A DNA stretch of 64,000 nt from Pseudomonas oryzihabitans (GTDB lineage Bacteria; Pseudomonadota; Gammaproteobacteria; Pseudomonadales; Pseudomonadaceae), in NCBI RefSeq assembly GCF_024652905.1, contig NZ_CP102428.1:3828001-3892000 (forward strand), read 5' to 3'. This document shows positions 39,978-48,808 of this stretch, piece by piece. Within the stretch, counting starts at the first letter, position 1; the number at the start of each line of letters is the position of its first letter. A model generated the notes under the pieces. It was not told the DNA's origin. It did no database searches and saw nothing but the letters and a program-made list of their open reading frames with translations. A program made the position numbers and the translations under genes.

Positions 39978-40103
39978 AAAAACTCCGGACTTCCATCGGG
40001 GGAGGGGAGAAGTCCGGAGTTCAAGACTGGACCGCCACAGCAGGGGTCCAGCATCTGCCAACACTAAACAGCAAAGGAGCAGAACGGTTATCCGAACCGT
40101 TCA
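39976..40103 (-). ncRNA. ersA: ErsA-like small RNA
   Basis: About 128 nt, ending in a strong terminator: stem AACTCCGGACTTC / GAAGTCCGGAGTT (13 bp), then a T run. Two more stem-loops come first: GAACGGTT/AACCGTTC (40102-40082) and CTGGACC/GGTCCAG (40051-40027). The terminator loop is C-rich (CCCCTCCCCC). It has its own AlgU-type promoter. P. aeruginosa ErsA is of similar size, sigma-22-dependent, and lies beside engB in the same orientation. Sequence identity with ErsA was not checked. Confidence 0.78.
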
Positions 40104-40108
40104 GCAAT

Positions 40109-40135
40109 TCAGACGGGGCGCCTCGAGAAAGGTTC
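40109..40135 (-). promoter_or_regulatory. AlgU (sigma-22) promoter of the ErsA-like RNA
   Basis: On the minus strand GAACCT (40135-40130), 16 bases, then TCTGA (40113-40109). This fits the AlgU consensus GAACTT-N16/17-TCTGA. Transcription would start near 40103, right at the first stem-loop. The -35 is 32 bases past the argC stop codon. Confidence 0.8.
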
Positions 40136-40166
40136 GCCCCGCCCGTGCAGAAAGCCAGCGCCCTGA

Positions 40167-41120
40167 CTAGCGGCCGCTGGCGAGCCCCAGACCCTCGTCG
40201 GCGCCCAGGTGCACGTTCATGCACTGAACCGCAGCGCCCGCAGCGCCCTTGCCCAGATTGTCCAGGCGCGCCACCAGCGTCATCCGCTCGGCATTGCCAT
40301 AGACGAAGAGGTCGGCGCGGTTGGTGTCGTTGCTGGCCTGGACGTCGAAGAAGCCATTGTCCAACTCCTCCTCGGCAGCTACCGGCGCCACCCGAATGAA
40401 GGCTTCGCCGTCATAGTGACGGGCCAGCGCCGCCTGCAGGTCGGCCGCGCTGGTGCCCGGGCGCAGCTGGCTGGCGTGCAGCGGGATGGTCACCGCCAGG
40501 CCCTTGAGGAAGGGACCGACAATGGGGCTGAACACCGGCGCGGCGGCCAGACCGCTCTGCACGCGCATTTCCGGCAGGTGCTTGTGGCCCTGGCCCATGG
40601 CATAGGGACGCGGACTCAGCAGGCGCGCCTCGCCGCCGGCTTCGTAGGCGGCGATCATCTGCTTGCCGCCACCGCTGTAGCCGGTCAGGGAAAAGGCCGA
40701 CAGTGGGGTGTCCGGGGCCAGCAGACCGGCATCCACCAGCGGCCGGGCCAGCAGGATGAAGGCGGTGGCGTGGCAGCCGGGGTTGGCGATGCGCTTGCTG
40801 GCGCGCAGCGCTTCGCGCTGACCGGGCGCCAGTTCCGGCAGGCCGTAGGTCCAGCCGCTATCGGTGCGGAAGGCGGTGCTGGCGTCGATGATGCAGGTGT
40901 TGGGATTGGTCACCAGGCTCACTGCTTCGCGAGAGGCAGCATCGGGCAGGCAGAGAAAGGCCACATCGGCGGCATTGAGGAAACGCGCGCGTTCGGCCGG
41001 GTCCTTGCGCTTGCTCTCGTCGATGCGCAGCAGTTCGATGTCCGAACGGCCGGTCAGGTAGTCCAGCAGACGCAGGCCGGTGGTGCCTTCCTGGCCGTCG
41101 ACGAAAACTTTGAAGCTCAT
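40167..41120 (-). CDS. argC: N-acetyl-gamma-glutamyl-phosphate reductase, type 2
   Basis: 317 residues, the shorter type 2 enzyme. [14 protein letters not shown] is the nucleotide loop and Cys116 in ANPGCHATA the catalytic thiol. It reduces N-acetylglutamyl phosphate, the step after ArgB (15098 in this window). Many pseudomonads also carry a type 1 ArgC elsewhere; whether this is a second copy cannot be told here. Confidence 0.93.
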   Translation of the reverse strand: MSFKVFVDGQEGTTGLRLLDYLTGRSDIELLRIDESKRKDPAERARFLNAADVAFLCLPDAASREAVSLVTNPNTCIIDASTAFRTDSGWTYGLPELAPGQREALRASKRIANPGCHATAFILLARPLVDAGLLAPDTPLSAFSLTGYSGGGKQMIAAYEAGGEARLLSPRPYAMGQGHKHLPEMRVQSGLAAAPVFSPIVGPFLKGLAVTIPLHASQLRPGTSAADLQAALARHYDGEAFIRVAPVAAEEELDNGFFDVQASNDTNRADLFVYGNAERMTLVARLDNLGKGAAGAAVQCMNVHLGADEGLGLASGR

Positions 41121-41266
41121 GGCGGTGCCTCTCGCGAATGGGCGCTGAAAGGGTCGATTGTAGCGACTCGGGCAGATCAGGCATACGCCGCAGGGCGGGG
41201 ATACAGCCGGGTGCCTTCCAACCGGCGCAGTCCGCCGTGCTAGAGCGGTCCGGACAGGAGCGACAG

Positions 41267-41303
41267 GTACAGATTAAAAATTTTTAATTTTGTACGGATA
41301 CAG
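41267..41303. promoter_or_regulatory. Palindromic AT-rich site upstream of the DUF1127 gene
   Basis: ATTAAAAATTTTTAAT (41273-41288) is a perfect 16-base palindrome flanked by GTAC on both sides (41267, 41292). TACAG also repeats directly (41268 and 41299). It stands out in GC-rich surroundings, 79 bases before the small gene, and resembles a MocR/LysR-type operator, but the regulator is not known. Confidence 0.5.
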
Positions 41304-41381
41304 TGTCGCGCAGCTGTAAGTGGTTCGCTCCGGCGCCAGCGGCGAAGCTGAGACTCCTCTGCCACCTCGCTGGATCTCGCC

Positions 41382-41591
41382 ATGGATCGCTTATCGCCCG
41401 GTATCGCCCTTGCCCGTTTCGTCATTCACCGGCGTGGATTACGCCACCTGTGCGAGCTGCTCGTCCGCTGGCGATCGCGGGTCCAGAGCCGACGGCAACT
41501 GCAGCAACTGGACAGCCGCGCCCTGGCCGATCTGGGACTGAATCTCGCGGATCAGTACCGCGAAGGCGGCAAGCCCTTCTGGCGGGAGTGA
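41382..41591 (+). CDS. DUF1127 small protein
   Basis: 69 residues. The C-terminal half RRQLQQLDSRALADLGL followed by a GGKPFWR ending is the DUF1127 pattern, an arginine-rich motif found in small proteins linked to RNA turnover and phosphate or carbon control in alphaproteobacteria. The start is the only ATG that keeps the N-terminal helix; the ribosome binding site is weak. Confidence 0.78.
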   Translation: MDRLSPGIALARFVIHRRGLRHLCELLVRWRSRVQSRRQLQQLDSRALADLGLNLADQYREGGKPFWRE

Positions 41592-41664
41592 AAATCTGCG
41601 CCGAGGTGCGACTTCCTCCGGCTGACGGTAGTCTCAGTCAAGCCTATCCAGACGGGAGTCCCCC

Positions 41665-41985
41665 ATGAAAACCCTGCACCTGGGCGCCGCCGCGGCGCTG
41701 TTCTGCCTGTCCACCGCCGCCTCGGCGTCGAGTTTCTATGTCACCACCGACATCATCGTCAACGCCATCGATGCGACCTCGGACACCACCTCGTCCATTA
41801 CCGGGTCCTTCAAGAACGACAAGCTGGTCCAGGAAGCCCGTGACGATGCGGCCACCTACGTTGGCAGCGCCGGCGACATCCGCGGCGTACGCCTGGAAGC
41901 GGCGCTGGACCACCTGCGCAGCCAGGCGCCCGCACTGCGTCAGGCCAGTGATGACCAGCTGGCCCAGGCGATTCTCGCCATCTGA
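41665..41985 (+). CDS. DUF2388 exported protein, copy 1
   Basis: 106 residues. Signal peptide (LHLGAAAALFCLSTAASA), then TTDIIVNAIDATSDTTSS and the conserved block QEARDDAATYVGSAGDIRGVRLE and LAQAILAI. GGGAG precedes the ATG. First of three tandem paralogues. Periplasmic location inferred; function unknown. Confidence 0.85.
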   Translation: MKTLHLGAAAALFCLSTAASASSFYVTTDIIVNAIDATSDTTSSITGSFKNDKLVQEARDDAATYVGSAGDIRGVRLEAALDHLRSQAPALRQASDDQLAQAILAI

Positions 41986-42084
41986 CGCGCAACACCGTGA
42001 TACCCCCGTACCCCGTGGCTGCTAGCCCGGAACGGGGGGCTGCGTTAGCCTTGGCGACCATCTGCCACCGGAGGGTCGTCATCC

Positions 42085-42384
42085 ATGCATATCCGTCGTT
42101 CTGCCGCGCTGTTGCTCGGCCTCTGTCTCGCCACGCCGGTCCTGGCGTTCGACTCCACCACCGAGGGTCTGGTCAAGACCATCTACGGCACCAGCCAGCT
42201 CACCACCGGCCCCTTCCAGAACAAGCTGGTCCTGGCGGCCCGTGACGATGCCGCGGCCTTCGTCGCCACCGACGGCGCCCTGCGCGGTGCCCAGCTGGAA
42301 GAAACCTTGAGAGCCCTACGCGTGGCCGATCCGGCGCTGCACGCCTCCGACCGGGAACTCGCCCAGGCGATTCTGAGTCAGTAG
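42085..42384 (+). CDS. DUF2388 exported protein, copy 2
   Basis: 99 residues. Signal peptide (RRSAALLLGLCLATPVLA), mature part with LAARDDAAAFVATDGALRGAQLEE and LAQAILSQ. It aligns with copies 1 and 3 but lacks the TSDTT segment of the N-terminal mature region (it has TIYGTSQLTTG instead). CGGAGG precedes the ATG. Confidence 0.84.
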   Translation: MHIRRSAALLLGLCLATPVLAFDSTTEGLVKTIYGTSQLTTGPFQNKLVLAARDDAAAFVATDGALRGAQLEETLRALRVADPALHASDRELAQAILSQ

Positions 42385-42418
42385 TCCGTTTCAATTCCGT
42401 GACATCCCTGGAGTATCC

Positions 42419-42739
42419 ATGCGCCGTTCCCTGCTTATCGCCGCTGCCCTGACCCTGGGCGTTTCGAGTCTGGCTCAGGCCCAGACCCTGGTGGCCACCA
42501 GTAACATCGTGGTGCGGGCGCTGCAGCGCAGCATCGACTTCACCTCCGACACCACTACCTCCATCCGCGACGCCAAGATGATCCAGGCCGCGCGTGGCGA
42601 TGCCGCCAGCTTCGTCGCCACCGACGGCGACATCCGTGGCGTCCAGCTGGAAGAAGCCTTCCGCAGCCTGCGCGACCAGTTCCCGGCCGCACGCCAGGCC
42701 AACGACCTGCAGCTGGCCCAGGCCATCCTGGCGCTGTGA
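42419..42739 (+). CDS. DUF2388 exported protein, copy 3
   Basis: 106 residues. Signal peptide (RRSLLIAAALTLGVSSLAQA), then TSNIVVRALQRSIDFTSDTTTS and QAARGDAASFVATDGDIRGVQLEE, LAQAILAL. TGGAG precedes the ATG. Its TGA overlaps the GTG start of the large DUF4105 gene, so the two are translationally coupled. Confidence 0.86.
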   Translation: MRRSLLIAAALTLGVSSLAQAQTLVATSNIVVRALQRSIDFTSDTTTSIRDAKMIQAARGDAASFVATDGDIRGVQLEEAFRSLRDQFPAARQANDLQLAQAILAL

Positions 42740-44697
42740 AGAACCGCGCCGGCCGGCTGCGGCAGTGGCTGGCCGGCCTCGCGGCCGGCCTGGCCCTTGG
42801 CGGGGCCCAGGCCGCCCTGCACCTCGAACTCGACACTCAGGGCCTGACGCCCGCGCAGATCCAAGCGACCCAGCAACTGCTGGCTGAAGCCCAGGCCCTG
42901 CTGCCACCCAAATTCAAGGCGGCGCTGGATGAGCGCATCCCGGTACGCTGGAGCAGCGAGCTGCTGGAAGAAGCCTATGGCGAGGCGGATCGGCGCAACC
43001 TGCTGCTCAATCGCCGCCTGCTGCCCAGTCTGGTGGACGGCAGCGACACCCGCATCCAGACCGGCCGCCCCCACGGCACCCAGCACCGCGAACTGCTGGC
43101 CACGGTGCTGCACGAGCTGACCCACTTCTATGACCGCGAGCGCGTCTGGACGCCCGAGCAGCGCCAGCTGATCCTCTCCTGCGGCGGCCTGGGGCTGACC
43201 TCCGACCAGCTGCCGGTGAAATGCCAGGGCCAGGCCGGGCGCAGCTACACCCTGTCCGACGATCCGCGGCTGCTGGACCTGGCCGGTTGGCAGGTGAAGA
43301 CGCGCAAGCATGGCAATCGCGAGTCCAAGAACCTCTTCATCGCCCGCAGTCCCGATCTCTATGAAGTCACCAACCCGAAGGAATTCGTGGCGGTGAACAT
43401 GGAGTACTTTCTGCTCGATCCCAGTTATGCCTGCCGGCGGCCGGCGCTGCAGCGCTACTTTGCCGAGCACTTCGGCTGGTCGCCGGCGCACGATGCCTGT
43501 CCGGGGCGCTATCCCTATCTCAACGCCGGCAACGACTTCGGCGAGGCGCCCCTGGGTTGGCTCGATCCGGAGCGGGTCTATGCGGTCGACTACCTGCTGG
43601 CCGAGGGCAACGAGCAGGTCATGAGCCGCTGGGGCCACAGCATGCTGCGCCTGGTGGTCTGCGCCCCTGGCCGGCCGCGCGGCCCGGATTGCCGGCTGGA
43701 CCTGCAATACCACCTGGTGCTGTCGTTCCGCGCCTTCGTCAACGACGTCCAGCTCTCCAGCTGGCGTGGCCTGACCGGCTCCTATCCCTCGCGGCTGTTC
43801 GTGCTGCCGCTGGCCCAGGTGGTGGACGAGTACACCAAGGTGGAGCTGCGCGGCCTGCAATCGGTCCCGCTCAAGCTGACCCGCCCGGAGATCGCCGACT
43901 TCCTCGAGCGGACCGCCCAGGTGCACTGGAGCTATGACGGCCAGTACTACTTCGTCACCAACAACTGCGCGGTGGAGACCTTCAAGCTCCTGCACGACGG
44001 GGTACCGCGCCTGGCCGCTGCCCAGCTCGATGTCATCACCCCCACCGGGCTGATGGATGCGCTCAGGTTCAAGGATCTGGTGGACACCTCGGTGCTGGAC
44101 GATCCGCGCGAGGCGCTGCGGCTGGGCTATCGCTTCGACAGCTTCCGCGAGCGCTTCCAGGCGATGTTCAAGGTGGCCAGGGAGCGCCTGAACCTGCCCC
44201 AGGCGGACGTCGAGGCCTGGCTGGCGCTGACCCCGCAGCAGCGCCGCGAGCAATTCCAGCGCGCCGATCTGCGCGCCAGCGCCGCCTTGCTGCTCTTGGA
44301 GCAGGCGGCCTATCGCCGGGCCTTGCTGCAGGCGCAGACCGAGCTCAAGGATCGCTACCTGGGCCAGGATGCGGTGGACAAGGCGCGCTTCGGCAAGGCC
44401 GGTGGCGCCCTGGAGCAGATCCTCAAGGACAGCGGCTACCTGAGCCGCCCCGCCGAGTTGCTGGGCACCGACGGCTACGGCCTGCCGCAACCGGGCGAGT
44501 GGGAGCAACTGACCGCCGAGAGCCAGAAGCGCCAGGCGCACCTGCGCAGCCTCAGAGACACCCTCAACAACGAGGTCCGCCAGCTGCTCTCGCCAGAGGC
44601 CCGCGACGGCCTGGACCTGACCGAAGCCAACCTGGACCTGCTCGGCAACCACCTGCGCGAGCTGAACAAGGCCAGTGGCGGGCTGGAGTTGAAGTAG
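42736..44697 (+). CDS. DUF4105-type exported protein with HELTH metalloprotease-like motif
   Basis: 653 residues with a signal peptide (WLAGLAAGLALGGAQA). An N-terminal domain carries TVLHELTHFYDRE (His126, Glu127, His130), a zincin-like motif. The middle DUF4105 region has NNCAVETFKLL, typical of this membrane-facing family, and the C-terminus (500-653) is helical. GTG start coupled to DUF2388 copy 3. A protease acting on or with the small DUF2388 proteins is possible but unproven. Confidence 0.82.
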   Translation: MKNRAGRLRQWLAGLAAGLALGGAQAALHLELDTQGLTPAQIQATQQLLAEAQALLPPKFKAALDERIPVRWSSELLEEAYGEADRRNLLLNRRLLPSLVDGSDTRIQTGRPHGTQHRELLATVLHELTHFYDRERVWTPEQRQLILSCGGLGLTSDQLPVKCQGQAGRSYTLSDDPRLLDLAGWQVKTRKHGNRESKNLFIARSPDLYEVTNPKEFVAVNMEYFLLDPSYACRRPALQRYFAEHFGWSPAHDACPGRYPYLNAGNDFGEAPLGWLDPERVYAVDYLLAEGNEQVMSRWGHSMLRLVVCAPGRPRGPDCRLDLQYHLVLSFRAFVNDVQLSSWRGLTGSYPSRLFVLPLAQVVDEYTKVELRGLQSVPLKLTRPEIADFLERTAQVHWSYDGQYYFVTNNCAVETFKLLHDGVPRLAAAQLDVITPTGLMDALRFKDLVDTSVLDDPREALRLGYRFDSFRERFQAMFKVARERLNLPQADVEAWLALTPQQRREQFQRADLRASAALLLLEQAAYRRALLQAQTELKDRYLGQDAVDKARFGKAGGALEQILKDSGYLSRPAELLGTDGYGLPQPGEWEQLTAESQKRQAHLRSLRDTLNNEVRQLLSPEARDGLDLTEANLDLLGNHLRELNKASGGLELK

Positions 44698-44709
44698 GGC
44701 GGTTGGGGC

Positions 44710-44888
44710 GTTGGGCTTTGTGTTGCTCAACCCAATCTACGGAGCCTGCGTAGGTTGGGTTGAGACGGCTTTATCGTCGAAGCCCAACGGCCAGCGGTGA
44801 CGAGCATCGTTGGGCTTCGCCTTGCTCAACCCAACCTACAAGACCCTACGTAGGTTGGGTTGAGGCAGTTCTATCGCCGAAGCCCAAC
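44710..44888. repeat. Array of four dispersed GTAGGTTGGG repeats in alternating orientation
   Basis: Units: 44710-44740 (31-base form, minus), 44750-44788 (39-base form, plus), 44809-44839 (31, minus), 44850-44888 (39, plus). The minus/plus pair is repeated in tandem with a period of 99-100 bases. Each unit runs GTAGGTTGGGTTGAG to GAAGCCCAAC. The array fills the gap between convergent genes. Confidence 0.88.
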
Positions 44889-44902
44889 AGCCCAAACATT
44901 CA

Positions 44903-46363
44903 CTAGCGCTGCGGCGCCTTGCCCTGGGGTTTGGCAGGTGCCGCGGGTTGCGGGCGCTCCAGCAGGGCCAGCAGCTGTTCCGGCGGTACCTCCTGGCCGT
45001 TGAGCATCAGCCGCCCGGCGCTGTAATTCAGGGTGGCCACCAGATCCTCGCCCTCGGCCTTGAGCAGGCCGCTGTTCAGGCCGATGCCGGCCAGGGCTTC
45101 GGCGGTGGCCTGGGCCTGTTGCTGCATGGCCGGCTGGCTGCGCTGGGCGCCCGCCTGGAACAGGACGCCATCCACCAGGCTGCCCCGCGCCACCGACAGG
45201 CGCGCATCGAGACCGGCCAGCAGCTCGGCCGCGAGTTGCTCCGGCGGCAGATCGTAGGTCGCCGGCTTGGCCAGGGTCAGGTCCAGGCGCAGGTGGTTGC
45301 TGCCGCCGGGGGTATCGAAGCGCAGGTCATCCACCACCAGTTGGGGGCGCGCGGCGAGCACATCGCCGAGGTGCTGCTGCAGGGTCGCCTGGGTGGTGGG
45401 ATCGAGACCCTGCTCGGTATCCAGCTGCAGGTGCTGCAGCAGGGCGTTGAGCTGGGCCAGGGCCGGGCTGTCGAGATTGCTGTAGTGACTGCTCAGACTC
45501 GCCTTGCCCAGGGTCTGGCCGGCGATGTCGAGTCGGCCGAGGCTGGCATTAAGCGTCCCCGCCAGCTGCTGGCCCTGTTGTTGGGTGTCGCCCTGGAGCT
45601 GCAGGTCCCGCAGCTCCACCGCGGGCTTGCCGGGCATGGCCAGCAGCAGGCGCCCCAGGCGCAGCTGACCCGGGCCCAGCCAGAAGCCATCGGCATTGCG
45701 GCGATTGTCGCCGGTCAGCCCGAAACCTTCGGTCTCCAGTTTGGCCCAGCCATCCGGCGTACGCACATTGAGGCTGAATTGGCCGACCGTGCTGTCCAGA
45801 CGCAGTCGGCTGGCCTCCATGTCGGTATGGAAGGTGGCGTTCAGACCGGAGAAGGCCACCGCGCCCTGGGGCTGGTCCAGGTGCAGGGCGGCCAGGGTCA
45901 GACCGCCGTCCACCGTGCGGTCGTAGCCCAGGGTGGCGTCGAGCCGCACGGGTTCGGCGCCCTTGGCCAGGGTGAAGAGATCGGCGGTGAGCGGCGTGCG
46001 CGCCAGGGTGAAGCAGTTGACCGCCATGACCGGCGCCAGCTGCAGGGATTTGAGGCGGGTCAGGGGGAAGGGGCCGTGCTGGATGTCGTCGAGCACCCGC
46101 AGCACTTCCACGGGCGGGCGGTCCTCGGCCTGCACGGTCAGGCTGAAGGTGGCGGTGCTGCTGAAGACACCGCGCTGCAGCTCGACCAGTTGCAGCTGCA
46201 AGGGGTACTCGGGCAGTTGCGCCTGCAGGGCCACCTGGGCCTGGCTCGCGGCCTGGCGCAATTCGCCTTCCAGCCGGGTACCGGTGTACCAGGCGCCGCC
46301 CACGGCGGTACCGACGACCACCAGGGTTACGCCGGCGAGGGTGGTAAGTAGCGGTTTCTTCAT
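44903..46363 (-). CDS. YdgA-family DUF945 protein
   Basis: 486 residues from ATG 46363. An N-terminal membrane anchor (LLTTLAGVTLVVVGTAVGGAWY) precedes a long beta-rich DUF945 region, ending in a proline-rich tail (RPQPAAPAKPQGKAPQR). YdgA-like proteins are inner-membrane-anchored and face the periplasm; their role is unclear. The stop lies 14 bases past the repeat array. Confidence 0.82.
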   Translation of the reverse strand: MKKPLLTTLAGVTLVVVGTAVGGAWYTGTRLEGELRQAASQAQVALQAQLPEYPLQLQLVELQRGVFSSTATFSLTVQAEDRPPVEVLRVLDDIQHGPFPLTRLKSLQLAPVMAVNCFTLARTPLTADLFTLAKGAEPVRLDATLGYDRTVDGGLTLAALHLDQPQGAVAFSGLNATFHTDMEASRLRLDSTVGQFSLNVRTPDGWAKLETEGFGLTGDNRRNADGFWLGPGQLRLGRLLLAMPGKPAVELRDLQLQGDTQQQGQQLAGTLNASLGRLDIAGQTLGKASLSSHYSNLDSPALAQLNALLQHLQLDTEQGLDPTTQATLQQHLGDVLAARPQLVVDDLRFDTPGGSNHLRLDLTLAKPATYDLPPEQLAAELLAGLDARLSVARGSLVDGVLFQAGAQRSQPAMQQQAQATAEALAGIGLNSGLLKAEGEDLVATLNYSAGRLMLNGQEVPPEQLLALLERPQPAAPAKPQGKAPQR

Positions 46364-46636
46364 GGCGACCAAATCCCTTTGTATAAGGCACACGGCGGCC
46401 TGCGGCCGATTGGAAGCGGAGTGTACGAGAGCGCCGGGTGGATGCCGAGGGGGCGCAGCGGTGATCCGCTCGTATGGCTGCAGACTGTGATCGCTTTCCG
46501 CCGGCACAGCCTCCAAGTCGACGACCAGCTCTGCTGGGTGCTAGCGTGCCGCGATCCCCACTGCCGGAACCTCCGCCATGACCGCTTTCCCGTGCCCGCC
46601 TGCCGTTTCCATCCGTTCACTGCCGGGGGTGCCGGC

Positions 46637-47287
46637 ATGAGCAGTCAGCGTCCGGTCGATGGCCTGCAACTTCCCGCCGAACTCCTGGCTCGTGCCGAGA
46701 CGCTGCTGGCCCAGGGTGGACGTCGCCTGCTGGGCATCGCGGGCACTCCGGGCGCGGGCAAGTCGACCGTGGCCGAGTTGCTGGCGGCGGCGCTCGGCGC
46801 GCGCGCCGTGGTGGTGCCCATGGACGGCTATCACCTGGCCAATCGCGAGCTGGCCCGCCTGGGTCGCGCCCAGCGCAAGGGCGCGCCGGACACCTTCGAC
46901 GCCCGTGGCTATCGCGCCCTGCTGCAGCGACTCAAGACGCCAATGGCCGGGGAGACCGTCTATGCGCCACTGTTCAATCGCGAGATCGAAGAGCCCATCG
47001 CCAATGCCATCCCGGTCCCCGCCGAGACCCAGCTGGTTATCAGCGAGGGCAACTACCTGCTGCTGACGCAGGCGCCCTGGAGCGATGTCGCCGAGGTGTT
47101 CGACGAGTGCTGGTATGTGCGCGTCGATCCCGCGGAGCGTCGCGAGCGGCTGGTCGCCCGTCACATGCATTTCGGCCGCAGCCGCGCGGACGCCGAGGCC
47201 TGGGTGGAAAGCACCGACGAGCCCAATGCGCGACTGATCGACGGCGATCGGGCGCGGGCGGATCTGGTGGTGGAGTGGCGGGGCTGA
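46637..47287 (+). CDS. P-loop nucleoside/pantothenate kinase-like protein
   Basis: 216 residues from ATG 46637. Walker A is GIAGTPGAGKST, followed by PMDGYHLANRELARLGRAQRKG, APDTFD and EGNYLLL, the pattern of the PRK/uridine-kinase-like YggC/FrcK group. It phosphorylates a small molecule not identifiable here. The ribosome binding site is weak (GGGGGTG). Confidence 0.82.
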   Translation: MSSQRPVDGLQLPAELLARAETLLAQGGRRLLGIAGTPGAGKSTVAELLAAALGARAVVVPMDGYHLANRELARLGRAQRKGAPDTFDARGYRALLQRLKTPMAGETVYAPLFNREIEEPIANAIPVPAETQLVISEGNYLLLTQAPWSDVAEVFDECWYVRVDPAERRERLVARHMHFGRSRADAEAWVESTDEPNARLIDGDRARADLVVEWRG

Positions 47288-47318
47288 GGCAGCCTGTCTC
47301 GGCGGCTAGAAGAAACGG

Positions 47319-47852
47319 CTAGAAACCGCCGCCAGCATCCAGCCAGGCCTGTTCCTCCGGCGTATTGAGCCGCCCCAGCGCCCGGTTGCGGTGCGGGAAG
47401 CGACCGAAGCGAGCGATCACCTCCAAGTGGGCCTCGGCATAGCGCCGGTAGTGCTCGATGCCCAGGTCCTCGAACAAGGCGAGCGAGCGCTGCTGATCGG
47501 CCAGGACTTCGGAGTGTTCGAACGGCAGATAGAAGAAGGCGCGCAACTCGGCTTCGACCTGCTGATCCAGACCGGCGTCGATCGCCTGGCGCGCGTGCCT
47601 CAAGGCCAGGCCGTCGGTGGCGAAGGCGTGGCCGCTATGACGATAGATATTGCGCGGGATCTGATCGAGCAGCAGGCACAGGGCCAGGGCGCCTTCGGCG
47701 CCGGTGGCCCAGCCGTCCAGTTCCCCGCGGCTGGCGGCCAGATGCGCGGCCTCGAAGCGAGTGCGGCATTCGGCGTCAAAGGCAGGGCCGCCGTTGAACC
47801 ACTGGCGGCGGCCGGCGGTGCGCCAGAAGGAGACGACTTCGGTTGGATTCAT
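47319..47852 (-). CDS. DUF924 family protein
   Basis: 177 residues. It starts VVSFWRTAGRRQWFNGGPAFD and contains LLLDQIPRNIYR, FYLPFEHSE and RFPHRNRALGR, the conserved stretches of DUF924 (a TPR-like helical fold). Function unknown. It is convergent with the kinase gene. Confidence 0.88.
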   Translation of the reverse strand: MNPTEVVSFWRTAGRRQWFNGGPAFDAECRTRFEAAHLAASRGELDGWATGAEGALALCLLLDQIPRNIYRHSGHAFATDGLALRHARQAIDAGLDQQVEAELRAFFYLPFEHSEVLADQQRSLALFEDLGIEHYRRYAEAHLEVIARFGRFPHRNRALGRLNTPEEQAWLDAGGGF

Positions 47853-47872
47853 TTCCTGCTCCCTGTCTGATT

Positions 47873-47890
47873 GGGTTCCACGTGGAACCC
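47873..47890. promoter_or_regulatory. parS: parS-like ParB-binding site 2
   Basis: GGGTTCCACGTGGAACCC, an 18-base perfect palindrome between two minus-strand genes; the 14-base core is at 47875-47888. It is the only one of the three sites outside coding sequence and has the longest symmetry. Confidence 0.8.
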
Positions 47891-47891
47891 C

Positions 47892-48650
47892 TTAGCCCCG
47901 ACCCACATAGGGCATCTTGGTCGCCATCACCGTCAGCGTCTGGACGTTGGCGTCCAGTGGCAGGCTGGCCATGTAGCGGACGGCGTCGGCGACGTGTTTG
48001 ACGTCCATGCGTGGCTCCACCGCGGTGCTGCCGTCGGCCTGGAGTACGCCGCTCGCCATGCGCTCGGTCATCTCGGTGGCGGCGTTGCCGATGTCGATCT
48101 GGCCGCAGGCGATATCGAAGGCGCGACCGTCCAGAGCCAGGGCCTTGGTCAGACCGGCCACGGCGTGCTTGGTGGCGGTGTAGGGCGCGCTGAAGGGCCT
48201 GGGCGTGTGCGCCGAGATGGAGCCGTTATTGATGATGCGCCCGCCACGGGGCGACTGCGCGCGCATCAGGGCGAAGGCGGCCCGACTGCAGAGAAAGACC
48301 CCAGTGAGGTTGGTGTTGACCGCCCGGTGCCAGGCGTCCAGCTCCAGTTCGTCGATGGGCACCGCCGGTGCGCCGACGCCGGCATTGTTGAACAGCAGGT
48401 CGAGACGGCCATAGGTGTCGCGGATGCGGGCGAACAGGGCCTCGACGCTGGCGGCATCGGTGACATCGCAGGGTACCGCCAGGGCTTCGCCGCCCTTTTG
48501 CCGGGCCTCTTCGGCGAGGGCCTCCAGGGGTTCGGCGCGGCGGGCAGCCAGGACCACGCGGAAGCCGTCCTGCAGTAGGCCGAGGGCGACGGCGCGGCCG
48601 ATGCCCTGGGAGGCACCGGTGACGAGGGCGATGGGGCGGACGGTGGTCAT
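47892..48650 (-). CDS. Short-chain dehydrogenase/reductase
   Basis: 252 residues from ATG 48650. [10 protein letters not shown] (cofactor loop), NNAG, and the catalytic Ser (NGSIS) and YTATK motifs are intact. ARR after the second beta strand suggests NADPH. Substrate unknown; no pathway neighbours. Confidence 0.9.
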   Translation of the reverse strand: MTTVRPIALVTGASQGIGRAVALGLLQDGFRVVLAARRAEPLEALAEEARQKGGEALAVPCDVTDAASVEALFARIRDTYGRLDLLFNNAGVGAPAVPIDELELDAWHRAVNTNLTGVFLCSRAAFALMRAQSPRGGRIINNGSISAHTPRPFSAPYTATKHAVAGLTKALALDGRAFDIACGQIDIGNAATEMTERMASGVLQADGSTAVEPRMDVKHVADAVRYMASLPLDANVQTLTVMATKMPYVGRG

Positions 48651-48714
48651 GGGCGGTCCTTGGGCTGAGGAGGGAGCTTCCAAGGCTAGCAGGTAGGCGG
48701 GGGCGGTGGGTGAG

Positions 48715-48758
48715 CCCTCACCCTGGCCCTCTCCCCGAGGGAGAGGGGATGGTGGGGT
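48715..48758 (+). repeat. Dispersed CCCTCACCC...CCCTCTCCC hairpin repeat, copy 1
   Basis: CCCTCACCC followed by the hairpin CCCTCTCCC (48727-48735) / GGGAGAGGG (48739-48747). Related copies lie at 57586-57622 (opposite strand) and 60511-60548. This kind of repeat is common between genes in many proteobacteria. Confidence 0.75.
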
Positions 48759-48808
48759 GTGTTGGGGACGGTAAGTGGTCACCGGTAGCTCCAGTGGTTC
48801 TTATGGGC

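Noticed and set aside
44710-44888. CRISPR array
   Set aside because: The units alternate in orientation, differ in length and sequence, and have spacers of 9-20 bases; no cas genes are present.
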